NCBI GenBank assembly: GCA_030706405.1
Contig: JAUZOO010000004.1
Coordinates: forward strand, 372,765 to 436,764
Source of the DNA: Bacteroidota bacterium
Lineage (GTDB): Bacteria; Bacteroidota; Bacteroidia; Bacteroidales; JAAUTT01
Direction: 5' to 3'
DNA: 64,000 bases
The notes below the pieces were generated by a model. The model was not told the origin of the DNA. It did not search any database and saw only the letters and a list, made by a program, of their open reading frames with translations. Below, in pieces: positions 1-9,089 of this stretch. Made by a program: the position numbers and the translations under genes. The first letter of the stretch is position 1; each line of letters starts with the position of its first letter.

Positions 1-1
1 G

Positions 2-1861
2 CAAACCGATATCCAGATAGCTTTTAAAGCATTAAATAGAAATGGCTTGCACGATAACGTAAAAGGAACAGTCTATGACGACACTGGCAGGGAATGTGTG
101 AGCTTTGAAAGCCAGCATTTGGGAATGGGACAGTTCAGAATGTATTACACCCCCGGACGGACCTATTATGCCATTTGCACCAACGAACAGAACATATCGC
201 AACGGTTTGAACTGCCTGCACCTGTTCCCCAGTCGGTTGCACTAAAAACGGCTTGGAACAACGATAACTTACAGGTAACATTGTCCAAAACTCCCGGTTA
301 TGTATTGCCCCTGGATGTTTACCTGGTGGCGCACATGCGGGGCGCAGTGCTTTATTCGCAACCATGGGACGACAAAAAGGTGGCCCTGCGCTTTGATAAG
401 GATTTTTTCCCCGCAGGCATTGTTCATTTCCTGCTGATCGATAAAGACAAAAATATACTGAGCGAACGCCTCGCATTCTCAACCCAAGGCAGTACGTTTG
501 CCCAAACCGATATAAAACCCGATAAACAAAGTTATAAAACCCGGGACAAGATTAACCTTACAATACAGGTTACCGACGAAAACCAATCACCTTTGGCTGG
601 TAATTTTTCCTTATCTGTGGTGGATAAACGGGATGTGGCCATGGATACAACATCCAATATTATTTCCACGTTATTGCTTACCTCCGAACTTAAAGGATAC
701 ATTGAGTCCCCTCTGAGCTATCTGCAAAAAGACAGCAAAAAGGCAAGTGCAGCCTTGGATGTGTTGATGATGACCCAGGGCTGGAGAAGATACGATGTGC
801 TAGGCATATTGAAAGGCAATATACAGAAAGACCTGAAGTATCCGGTAGAATCGAACCGCGAATTTTCGGGAAAGGTTTCCGGTATATTTTCGGCATTGAA
901 AGATGGAAAGCTCTCGCTCTTAGCAATTAAGGATTCGCTTATCGGCACAGCCTTCACCTCGCCAGACAAAGACGGGAAATTTGTATTTAAAAACATCGAT
1001 TATCCAGATAGTACGCGGTATATCGTGCAGGCAATAACAAAAAAAGGTTCCAATAAAGCGTTTATTGAGATGGATTCCATCGATGTCTTCCCCAAGGTAG
1101 GTCTTCCTCCTATACCAGTTAACAAAACACCTCGTTTCGAAGATTCTTATCTAAAGAAAACAAACGAAAAGTATGTAATCGAAAAAGGGGTGAGGGTCAT
1201 CAACCTGGCAGAGGTAGAAGTAAGGGGACAGAGATCAGTCCGCCCCCAGACAGAATCGCCCTATTATTCGGTGGCTTCCTCTTTTGTTCTTTCCACAGAG
1301 GAAATAGAAAAGGCCAATTTCCTGACAGTATTTGACCTTTTACGACGCCTGCCCGGTGTAACAACTTCGGGTAACGAGGTTTTTTACAGACAAGCCACGC
1401 CTTTACTGGTATTAGACAATATCCCTTCCGAGAATTTTGATTACAGCATGTTGAACGTAAATGACATAAGCGATGCTTTTGTGACCCCGGCCGTTGTAGC
1501 CATGCCTATGCTCGGTCCCCGTGCTGCAAATGGGGCTATTATAATTAATACCAAAAGAGGATTTGTGCAGAAAAACAAGCTGAACAAAAATATGCAGGTG
1601 CTTAACGTTATCGGTTACCAACAGCGGGCAGAATTTTATTCCCCGGCTTACCAAACCGAACAACAACGAAATAGCCCAACGCCTGACTTACGGTCTACAA
1701 TTTATTGGAAGCCCAACATTCAGACAGATAGTACGGGAACCGTTAAATTGAGCTTTTATTCAGCAGATGGGCCGTCCCAATATGGGATCGTACTTGAAGG
1801 AGTGAGTAGTTTTGGACATCTCATAAATTCCTCAAAAGAAATTACGGTAGTAAAGCAATAA
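2..1861 (+). CDS. Macroglobulin-like/TonB-plug protein, 5' truncated by window edge
   Basis: The reading frame is open to the left edge of the window, so the true start lies upstream. The first visible residues (AFKALNRNGLHDNVKGTVYD) resemble the macroglobulin-type (MG2-like) beta domains of large Bacteroidetes envelope proteins. About 390 residues in, a TonB-receptor plug-like segment appears (LAEVEVRGQ, then DLLRRLPGV, then ANGAIIINTKRG). The roughly 90 residues after it return to a macroglobulin-like end, with no room for a 22-strand barrel. It therefore cannot be a transporter by itself. Related family members are annotated as carboxypeptidase-regulatory-like or TonB-plug proteins of unknown function. 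It is separated from the xylan genes by 389 bp and is probably not part of the PUL. Confidence 0.8.
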   Translation, partial: QTDIQIAFKALNRNGLHDNVKGTVYDDTGRECVSFESQHLGMGQFRMYYTPGRTYYAICTNEQNISQRFELPAPVPQSVALKTAWNNDNLQVTLSKTPGYVLPLDVYLVAHMRGAVLYSQPWDDKKVALRFDKDFFPAGIVHFLLIDKDKNILSERLAFSTQGSTFAQTDIKPDKQSYKTRDKINLTIQVTDENQSPLAGNFSLSVVDKRDVAMDTTSNIISTLLLTSELKGYIESPLSYLQKDSKKASAALDVLMMTQGWRRYDVLGILKGNIQKDLKYPVESNREFSGKVSGIFSALKDGKLSLLAIKDSLIGTAFTSPDKDGKFVFKNIDYPDSTRYIVQAITKKGSNKAFIEMDSIDVFPKVGLPPIPVNKTPRFEDSYLKKTNEKYVIEKGVRVINLAEVEVRGQRSVRPQTESPYYSVASSFVLSTEEIEKANFLTVFDLLRRLPGVTTSGNEVFYRQATPLLVLDNIPSENFDYSMLNVNDISDAFVTPAVVAMPMLGPRAANGAIIINTKRGFVQKNKLNKNMQVLNVIGYQQRAEFYSPAYQTEQQRNSPTPDLRSTIYWKPNIQTDSTGTVKLSFYSADGPSQYGIVLEGVSSFGHLINSSKEITVVKQ

Positions 1862-2030
1862 TCTTTATAAACGGATTACTTGACAACCAAGCTTTAAGGC
1901 ATTAAACTATTTTGAATAAGTTTTTAAAAAATGCAAGAAACTAACGCGCAGTAACTGAATTAAATTCATTTTGATACTTAAAGGCTAATTCTTGTTACTT
2001 TCTGATAAATAGCAGGTGCATAGTGAGACC

Positions 2031-2059
2031 TACCTTTGTCCGTAATTTTAACGGACAAA
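2031..2059 (+). promoter_or_regulatory. Possible -7 element overlapping a perfect inverted repeat
   Basis: TACCTTTG at 2031-2038 matches the Bacteroidetes -7 consensus TAnnTTTG exactly. It overlaps the left arm of a perfect 9-bp inverted repeat, TTTGTCCGT (2035-2043) and ACGGACAAA (2051-2059). No good -33 TTTG lies at the usual spacing, so the promoter call is weak. The repeat could instead be an operator or the terminator of the preceding gene, although no T-run follows it on the plus strand. The rest of the 1862-2250 gap is AT-rich and shows nothing else. Confidence 0.3.
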
Positions 2060-2250
2060 AAGCTTAAAATTTCGCCCTGATTGTTCTAATCTGTATCTAT
2101 AACTAACGCCACAACCTATTGATATGAACAAACGTTCACTCCAACTTTAAAATACATCGAATTTCAGCCTGACGCTGACGGCCCTTTTTACCTTTCGAGG
2201 GGGGATTAATAGCCCCAAACACCTAACTCCTAACAATAATTACTAATAAA

Positions 2251-5200
2251 ATGCAAAAATTCAGTTCAAGAACAATCTTCACAACTTTCATCCTGTTTTT
2301 TACCCTGAATGTCAGTGCATGGATCGGAAGCCCGACTCCCAGGTTACATGTGGAAGGTCGCTATTTAAAAGATCCTCATGGAAATATTGTAAACCTTCAC
2401 GGCTTTGGACAAACCTACAGCCCATGGTTTAATGAAATGGGTACTTACTGGAGCAATTATGATGTTGCTGCCTGCCTGAGCTATAACCAAGGCCTTATTG
2501 ACAAAATAATGACTGCCGGCTGGAAGGTTAATTATATGCGGTTACACATGGACCCGTACTGGTCTAATACTCCGGGAGTTGTTACAACGGGCGAAAACGA
2601 TATCTCAGCGTTTAGTTTCGACCGGTTTAAAAAATATCTGGATGAAGTATTTATCCCCATGGCCGAATATGCAATATCGAAGGGGATGTATGTAGTCATG
2701 CGTCCTCCGGGGGTATGCCCCGAGAAAATAGCAGTGGGCGACGCTTATAACCAATATCTTATCAAAGTATGGGGATATGTATCGCAACACCCTAAATTAA
2801 AAAACAACCCGGGCATTATGTACGAGTTGGCTAACGAACCTGTTAACATACTGGGAACAGATGGCACTTACGGAGCAAGTGCACAAGGGCACTTCGATAA
2901 CCTGAAAAAATATTTCCAGGCAGTTGTTGATACAATACGGGCCAGCGCCGACAACATCCTTTGGGTTCCCGGGCTTGGGTACCAATCCTTATACCAGGGA
3001 TATGCAGTTAATCCCATTGAAGGCAAGAATATAGGGTATGCCATACATGTTTACCCGGGTTGGTTTAATAGTGGCACAGGTTATGACAACTTTAAAAAAG
3101 GTTGGGACGAACAGGTTAAACCTGCAGCCGATTTTGCTCCAATTATAGTTACCGAGATGGACTGGGCTCCAGAAGTGTACAAATCATCCTGGGGCAAAGC
3201 TAACACGGGGACAGCCGGAGGAGATGGGTTTGGGGCCAATTTTAAAAAGATTACAGACGATGCTGGTAATGTTAGCTGGATGTTGTTTACCTCTCCCGAT
3301 CTTCTTGCCAAATATAACGGAATTGCCCCAGCAACAGGAGAGGCATATACGTTCCTGAACGACCCCGAAGCATGTCCATGGCCTGTGTTCCACTGGTATC
3401 AGAACTATGCTCAGGCAAATTATCCCCATCCCGATTTTGTGAGCCAATCGCATAGTGATAACGGAGACGGAACTTATACAAACCCTTTAATATTTGCAGA
3501 TTTTCCGGATCCGGATGTAATCAGGGTGGGTAATGTTTATTATATGGTGAGTACGACCATGCATATTTTCCCCGGAGCTACGATTTTGAAATCGTACGAT
3601 TTGGTCAACTGGGAATATTGTTGTAATCCGTTGGAAAAGATAGAATCTTCCTCCTGTTATAACCTCGACGGGTGTAACCGTTACAGTCGTGGCCAATGGG
3701 CAAGCAGTTTAAAATACAAGAATGGTACCTTTTATCTTCATTTCAACACCTTAGATGACGGAAGTTATCTGCTAACAGCTACCGATCCTGCTGGTCCATG
3801 GACAAAGAAGAAGTTGGCCTCTTCTTTCTACGACGCTGACCTTTTCTTTGACGATGATGGGAAAACTTACATCGTTTATGGAATCAATAATTTGCACATA
3901 GCACAGCTTGACGCCAATTTCAATGTAGTTAAAGATCAGGCTATAACATTGGGTACAATCCAACCGGGCCTGGATAACTCCGGGACCGAAGGGAGCCATC
4001 TCTATAAAATTAATGGGTATTACTATATCTATGCCACAACCGGGGGATATTACGCGACTCAGGTTGCTTACCGTTCCTCGTCTATTTTTGGTCCTTACGA
4101 TGAGAAGGAGGTCTTTAACAGTGACCGCATCCATCAGGGAGCTTTAATACAAACACAAACGGGCGAGTGGTGGACGATGCTCTTTGCCGATAAAGGTGCA
4201 TACGGCCGACTGCCTACTTTACAACCGGTAACATGGACAGACAATTGGCCTGTTGTAGGTGTAAACGGAAAAGGTGTTGCCACCTATAAGAAACCCAATG
4301 TTGGCAAAGAGTATCCTGTTACGGTTTTACCTACCAATGATAATTTCAGGGATTACAGATTAGGCTTGCAATGGGGGTGGAACCATAATCCCGATAATTC
4401 CAAATGGTCCCTGACCGAGCGCCCCGGGTTTCTTCGGTTAAAAACGGTAAGTGTTGTTGATAGCCTTGTCCGGGCAAAAAACACGCTTACCCAACGGATT
4501 TTAGGGTTTCCTTCGGATTTGGATCATTCCTATGGAACCATTAAAATGCACATCAGTAAGATGCAGGAAGGCGATGTTGCTGGTCTGGCCGTTTATCAGG
4601 ACCCTCATGCCTATATCGGGGTAAAAGTAATTAGTGGCCAGAAAACGTTGGTTATAATGAATGCCGGTGTGCAGGTAACAGGCCCTGCGGTAACCGATTC
4701 GGTTGTTTACCTGAGGGCTGTGGCCAATTACAATACCAGTAAAGCAAGTTTTTATTACAGTACAGACAATATAACTTATACAAAGTTGGGCAACGATCTG
4801 GGTATGAAATTTCAACTTTCTGTATTCACCGGTAATAAATTTTGCCTTTTTAACTTTCCGACTGTTCAATCCGGCGGGCAGGTCGATATCGACTGGTTTT
4901 CCACCGAAAAGGATTTTATGGAAGATAAATTTTTCGACCCCAACTTTGTGGGGTACAGTGCCGATGCCTTAACTCTGACCGAATTGGTTATTGATAGTGG
5001 TAATCTACTGAATTTGCTTACTGGTAGTTCAACTAGCTTGTCGGTGAAGGCTGTTTATGCCGATAAACATACGGAGGATGTCAGCATCGGGGCTACATAC
5101 ACTAACCTTCATCCTGAAATTGTCCAAATTTTTAACGGACAGGTAACGGCCAAAGCCGACGGCGATATTACAGTAAACATCAGTTATAAAGGTGCTTTGG

Positions 5201-5832
5201 GTGATAAAAAGAGTGTTGATTTGCGCATCGTTTCATCAACCTTTCCTTTAACCAATAAGTTGTTTAATCCATCTATATATGCGACCGGTACATTTGATGA
5301 AACCACGAATACTTTGGTTACAGGTCTATACGGCTTTGGGGGATGGAAGTATAGTGCAGGAATAGACCTCTCGGCTTATAAATACCTGGTTGCTAAACTG
5401 GCTGCCGATAATAATAGTTCAATATCATTCAGAGTTTTTGACGAAAATAGTTACTGGTCTAAACCGGTTCAATACGATTTTGGGACTAACCGCCAGGTTG
5501 TTGTACCGCTTTATAACGCCTATAAGGCAGGAACAACTACCAAAATGAACTCCAGCCATATATATATTGCTGGCTTTTGGTCAACAGGCAATAGTCCCAT
5601 TGTTATCGATAGCGTGTTCCTTACCAACGCTGTCGAATACTCCCCAACACCGGTTATTGATTTGACCAATAAAACTATTGATGAAAATGAGCTGGTGGAT
5701 GTGTATTCCATAATGGGTATCAAAATACGGTCGAAAATTAAAAGAGGACAAGCAACCAAAGGGCTTCCCAATGGAGTGTACATTGTCGGGAAAAAGAAAG
5801 TGGTATTTATTGACAGTTTTAGTTCCAATTAA
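2251..5832 (+). CDS. GH5-GH43 bifunctional xylan-degrading enzyme with T9SS-like tail
   Basis: This 1193-residue secreted protein has a signal peptide at 1-23. A GH5 TIM-barrel spans about 30-390, with acid/base E196 in LANEPV and nucleophile E302 in VTEMDW. A GH43 five-blade propeller spans about 408-690, with base D420 in FPDPDV, D530 in YDADLFF and acid E580 in GTEGSH. A GH43-type concanavalin-like domain covers about 690-895, a Big-like beta domain about 910-1000, and a jelly-roll region about 1005-1145. The last ~50 residues (VYSIMGIKI, then LPNGVYIV) resemble a T9SS sorting tail, suggesting surface display or secretion. An endo-acting GH5 joined to an arabinofuranosidase/xylosidase-type GH43 fits debranching plus cleavage of arabinoxylan. 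The subfamilies cannot be assigned by eye. It is transcribed alone, with its own terminator. Confidence 0.9.
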   Translation: MQKFSSRTIFTTFILFFTLNVSAWIGSPTPRLHVEGRYLKDPHGNIVNLHGFGQTYSPWFNEMGTYWSNYDVAACLSYNQGLIDKIMTAGWKVNYMRLHMDPYWSNTPGVVTTGENDISAFSFDRFKKYLDEVFIPMAEYAISKGMYVVMRPPGVCPEKIAVGDAYNQYLIKVWGYVSQHPKLKNNPGIMYELANEPVNILGTDGTYGASAQGHFDNLKKYFQAVVDTIRASADNILWVPGLGYQSLYQGYAVNPIEGKNIGYAIHVYPGWFNSGTGYDNFKKGWDEQVKPAADFAPIIVTEMDWAPEVYKSSWGKANTGTAGGDGFGANFKKITDDAGNVSWMLFTSPDLLAKYNGIAPATGEAYTFLNDPEACPWPVFHWYQNYAQANYPHPDFVSQSHSDNGDGTYTNPLIFADFPDPDVIRVGNVYYMVSTTMHIFPGATILKSYDLVNWEYCCNPLEKIESSSCYNLDGCNRYSRGQWASSLKYKNGTFYLHFNTLDDGSYLLTATDPAGPWTKKKLASSFYDADLFFDDDGKTYIVYGINNLHIAQLDANFNVVKDQAITLGTIQPGLDNSGTEGSHLYKINGYYYIYATTGGYYATQVAYRSSSIFGPYDEKEVFNSDRIHQGALIQTQTGEWWTMLFADKGAYGRLPTLQPVTWTDNWPVVGVNGKGVATYKKPNVGKEYPVTVLPTNDNFRDYRLGLQWGWNHNPDNSKWSLTERPGFLRLKTVSVVDSLVRAKNTLTQRILGFPSDLDHSYGTIKMHISKMQEGDVAGLAVYQDPHAYIGVKVISGQKTLVIMNAGVQVTGPAVTDSVVYLRAVANYNTSKASFYYSTDNITYTKLGNDLGMKFQLSVFTGNKFCLFNFPTVQSGGQVDIDWFSTEKDFMEDKFFDPNFVGYSADALTLTELVIDSGNLLNLLTGSSTSLSVKAVYADKHTEDVSIGATYTNLHPEIVQIFNGQVTAKADGDITVNISYKGALGDKKSVDLRIVSSTFPLTNKLFNPSIYATGTFDETTNTLVTGLYGFGGWKYSAGIDLSAYKYLVAKLAADNNSSISFRVFDENSYWSKPVQYDFGTNRQVVVPLYNAYKAGTTTKMNSSHIYIAGFWSTGNSPIVIDSVFLTNAVEYSPTPVIDLTNKTIDENELVDVYSIMGIKIRSKIKRGQATKGLPNGVYIVGKKKVVFIDSFSSN

Positions 5833-5857
5833 CCTCCTGTATTTATAGGATTAATAT

Positions 5858-5891
5858 AATATGCCACCTTCAAAAAAGGAGGTGGCATATT
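5858..5891 (+). terminator. Terminator of the GH5-GH43 gene
   Basis: A perfect 12-bp stem, AATATGCCACCT (5858-5869) with AGGTGGCATATT (5880-5891), encloses a 10-nt A-rich loop and lies 25 bp after the stop codon. It is followed by TATGG and then an AT-rich stretch. The rest of the gap up to 6225 (about 330 bp) is AT-rich and presumably holds the promoter of the next gene; I see no exact -7 element there. Confidence 0.75.
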
Positions 5892-6225
5892 TATGGATTT
5901 GTAATTTAAATATATTTTGCAGAAACAGCCGCCCCAAAATACTCACACACAATTTATTACTTTACAACATTTTCATCCGTTACAAACGCACCATTTTTTG
6001 ATACTTTTCGATAAGTCCAATACTTGAACAGAACGTAATTTTATGCCTATAAATAGGGTGTTGATCTTTTGCCAGCTAATTAAAATGTATGTTTTTTTCG
6101 TGTCCGGATTTTGATATTCTTTATCAGAACTTATTACCCTTCTCAAATAAAGAATTATCTCATCAAATGAATATCGACATATTACCTAAACAAATTTACT
6201 TACATCATATAATTATTTTTTGATT

Positions 6226-8226
6226 ATGAAGAAATCTTCCATGCCTGTTTTTGCTTATTTTATAAGTATTGTTTTCTATTCATCAATTGGGTTATCTCAA
6301 ACAGCTCCTCGCAAAACATTTATGAACCCAGTAATTCCGGGCGACCATTCCGACTGTACATTAACTCAGGTTGGAGATCATTTTTATACTACCGGCTCCT
6401 CCTTTAACCCTACACCAGTTATTTATCATTCCACCGATTTGGTCCATTGGGAAGCCATTGCCCAGCCAGTATCGGCTGCATGGAAAGAATACGGCGACAG
6501 CCCGCAGGCTGGCTGCTGGGGTGGTCAAGTTGTTTATTACAACAATAAATACTGGGATTTCTTTTCCCATAGCGGAACCATGTGCTTTGTAACAGCCAAC
6601 AAGCCCGAAGGTCCATGGAGTCTGCCAACGAGAGTTAAAAATCCTTCAGCGCTTTCGTACACCTTGGGGTATGACAATTCCATTTTTATCGACGATGATG
6701 GGAAATGGTATATGATCGTAAAGAATGGACAATCTAACAATGGAATTATTGAGTTAGGTAACGATGGCCAACCAACAGGGGTGGTTTACGATTTAAATTG
6801 GCTGAACCCTAAAAACGAAAAATTTCCATATAGCTGGGCAGAAGGCCCTGTAATGTGGAAGGAAAATGGTTATTATTATTATTCTTTTGCCCGAGATGTT
6901 TCAGGTGGTCAAAAAGTTATAAGAAGTAAAAAACTTACAGCCGACAAGTCTGCCTGGACTATACCGGTAGATTTATTTAATGAGAATGACCCCGACAAGT
7001 CTAAAGCTATTTTCTTCGGTCCCAATCACGCTTCTGCGGCAGTTAAACTAAAGGACGGAACAAATTGGCTATTACACCCGGTTTGGGCTAGGGCCAATAA
7101 CAATGAATGGTTTGGCCAAGGACGACAGGGAATTTTAAATCAGGTGCGCTACAATGCCAATAATGAAGTTGTCGCCGACTATCCGCTGAATGCTCCTAAA
7201 ACAGCTCCCAATTTGTCATCTAATGGAATTCCATGGATGGTTCCGAAATCAGATTTTTTCACAACCAACAAACTTCATCCTGAATGGTCTTTCTTAGGCT
7301 ATACGTCAACCGAGACCTGGTCACTTACGGAACGTCCCGGATGGCTCAGGCTAGGCCCCAAAAGCAATACAAAGGCCAACACAGTTATCAAGACTGATCC
7401 GGAACATAACTATTCTTTAATTACCCGTCTCGACTTTGATGCCAAATCATCTTCTGATGAAGCCGGCATCAGGATTATTAATGGAAAAGAAAATCTTTTT
7501 GCTAAGATTTATAGCTCTGTTAACCAGTCTGGGAATAAGGTCGTTTGTTTTAGTTTTGATAAAGCAAATTATGAAACAAACAATAACGTTGGCAATATTT
7601 TATGGCTCAAAATAGAACGTAACAACCATATACTTACCGGTTATTTTAGCCCGGATGGAGTCAAATGGCAACAAGTCGGAGAACCTGTAAATGTATCCGC
7701 ACTGGATAGCTATAACATCGATTTTAACGGTTGGTGCGGAAACCGTCAAGGGTTGTACGTACAAGGCAAATCGGCCGATTTTGATCTTTATATCTATCGC
7801 GATGCATATTCTCCTATCCTTGCCGAATGTCCGGCCAATCAGAATGGAACTACCAAAACTGCATTGCCTGACGGAGCTACCATTCTCGATGATATTCATA
7901 ATGGCGACTGGGCTCTATATGCTGGGGTCGAATTCGGAAGCAGGGACTACGCTAAGGCCTCTGGACTTATAAAAATAACAGCCTCGTGTAATACCAAAGG
8001 GGGCATTGTTGAAGTATGGCAAGACTCTATAGGTTCTGGTAAAAAAATTGCTGTTTGCAAAATTGACAATACCGGAAGCCGGAGCGCTTTTAAAAAATTT
8101 ACAGCTAAAACAACTCAAACAATTGGCCAACACGATGTTTACCTAAACTTTGTCGGCAAAGGAAATGATAAATTGTTTTTGCTAAAAGAATTTGTCTTTA
8201 CCCAAACAGCCTCTTCTGCCAAATAG
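6226..8226 (+). CDS. GH43 beta-xylosidase/alpha-L-arabinofuranosidase with ConA-like and CBM6-like domains
   Basis: This 666-residue exported enzyme starts at the ATG at 6226 rather than the in-frame TTG at 6220, because the ATG opens a clean signal peptide (MKKSSMPVF...GLSQ). The GH43 propeller at about 30-330 shows base D43 (GDHSDC), pKa-modulating D150 (YDNSIF) and acid E206 (SWAEGP). It is followed by a concanavalin-like domain (about 340-525, LTERPGWLRL and ISSDEAGIRI-type strands) and a C-terminal CBM6-like jelly roll (about 545-664). The probable role is periplasmic removal of xylose or arabinose from xylo-oligosaccharides. The gene is an inverted paralogue of the gene at 13837-15819, lying on the other side of the HTCS. 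Substrate specificity within GH43 cannot be read from sequence. Confidence 0.88.
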   Translation: MKKSSMPVFAYFISIVFYSSIGLSQTAPRKTFMNPVIPGDHSDCTLTQVGDHFYTTGSSFNPTPVIYHSTDLVHWEAIAQPVSAAWKEYGDSPQAGCWGGQVVYYNNKYWDFFSHSGTMCFVTANKPEGPWSLPTRVKNPSALSYTLGYDNSIFIDDDGKWYMIVKNGQSNNGIIELGNDGQPTGVVYDLNWLNPKNEKFPYSWAEGPVMWKENGYYYYSFARDVSGGQKVIRSKKLTADKSAWTIPVDLFNENDPDKSKAIFFGPNHASAAVKLKDGTNWLLHPVWARANNNEWFGQGRQGILNQVRYNANNEVVADYPLNAPKTAPNLSSNGIPWMVPKSDFFTTNKLHPEWSFLGYTSTETWSLTERPGWLRLGPKSNTKANTVIKTDPEHNYSLITRLDFDAKSSSDEAGIRIINGKENLFAKIYSSVNQSGNKVVCFSFDKANYETNNNVGNILWLKIERNNHILTGYFSPDGVKWQQVGEPVNVSALDSYNIDFNGWCGNRQGLYVQGKSADFDLYIYRDAYSPILAECPANQNGTTKTALPDGATILDDIHNGDWALYAGVEFGSRDYAKASGLIKITASCNTKGGIVEVWQDSIGSGKKIAVCKIDNTGSRSAFKKFTAKTTQTIGQHDVYLNFVGKGNDKLFLLKEFVFTQTASSAK

Positions 8227-8463
8227 AGACTCTTCATATATTTAACGTAGACCCGAAAGGCTGCCCATACTTTACCACTGTTGGTTAACCATCATTGTAT
8301 CAATCAGGCATATAACATGACACGTCCCAATTGAAACACTTTGGTGATTCAGGAATCAATTGTTGTGATTTTGTTAGCGACCCTAATACATAATCTATGT
8401 CTGATTAATGCGTTAAAAAATTCATGTAGTGTGTGCAAAGACTTATTGTTAGTTAACAAATTA

Positions 8464-8556
8464 TAGACTAATTAAAGCTTCCTTAACTTTTGTTACACAA
8501 AGCTTTAATTAGTCTAAGTGAAAAACTTTTCGGAAGAACCGTCCTTCACTTTATTT
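8464..8556 (+). ncRNA. Structured RNA-like element, copy 1
   Basis: A perfect 17-bp stem (8464-8480 with 8500-8516, 19-nt loop) is followed directly by a second hairpin: AAGTGAAAAAC (8516-8526) pairs with GTCCTTCACTT (8541-8551) apart from two A/C mismatches. The 14-nt loop TTTTCGGAAGAACC can itself form a TTC/GAA stem capped by GGAA, a GNRA tetraloop. A T-rich run (TTTATTTTT) follows, as in an intrinsic terminator. The strand is inferred from that run. It could be a small RNA, a leader of the HTCS mRNA, the terminator region of the GH43 gene, or a mobile repeat. No known RNA family was recognised. Confidence 0.5.
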
Positions 8557-8694
8557 TTAGGTGTTTGGAATTATAGAAAGAGCCCAAGCCCTCCAATCTT
8601 ACTACATCGTTTATCGAAAAAACACAAACAACTAAACAACACTATCATTAAGATTGAATGATTTGTAATAATATTTTATTAGTTAGTTAAGTCA

Positions 8695-8786
8695 GGACTA
8701 ATTATATAGTTTTCTCAGCTTTGGCTATAAGAAACCATAATTAGTCTAACTGAGGGACTTTTCGGGAGAACCGTCCTTCATTTTTA
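8695..8786 (+). ncRNA. Structured RNA-like element, copy 2
   Basis: This is a direct repeat of the element about 231 bp upstream. The outer stem is GGACTAATTAT (8695-8705) with ATAATTAGTCT (8737-8747); the interior sequence differs from copy 1 but can still pair. The second hairpin, TGAGGGAC (8751-8758) with GTCCTTCA (8773-8780), has pairs where copy 1 has A/C mismatches. The loop TTTTCGGGAGAACC keeps the TTC/GAA closure, now with GGGA, another GNRA tetraloop. TTTTTAG follows, and the downstream TTTGGAATTAT is shared with copy 1. Retention of pairing and of the loop while other bases changed favours an RNA-level function. Confidence 0.5.
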
Positions 8787-9089
8787 GTTATTTGGAATTA
8801 TTTTAAAGCGTTAATTCTATTTTGGCAACTTCAACATCTAGTTAAAACACCTATAAACAGCTCAATTTTTAAATTAAACAAAATTAGAATAAGTGTACTA
8901 TAGAATTTATAACATCTTTCATGTAAGCCTAATGGGTAATCGTGAATATTAATAAGTTTTAATGCATTTATCTTCGTTGATCTGTCAACAAGCGGTTGAC
9001 GCGAAATAATAATTGTTATTTTTACATTTATTATTTTGCAAGGAATTGCCACATCTTGATCTCAACTATTAATCTGACAATCACCAACT

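Larger units (their letters stand above)
8227..9089. other. 863-bp intergenic leader upstream of the HTCS gene
   Basis: There is no credible coding sequence here; short frames on either strand lack any recognisable composition. The region contains two direct copies of a two-hairpin element (listed separately), with shared TTAGTTAA sequences just upstream of each at 8449-8456 and 8683-8690. Closest to the HTCS start, TTATTTTG near 9034 is one mismatch from the Bacteroidetes -7 consensus TAnnTTTG. Confidence 0.6.

Noticed and set aside
8464-8786. Two hairpin units as ends of an IS200/IS605-type element
   Set aside because: Such elements carry subterminal hairpins, but there is no transposase frame between or beside the copies, and the copies are direct repeats only about 231 bp apart.
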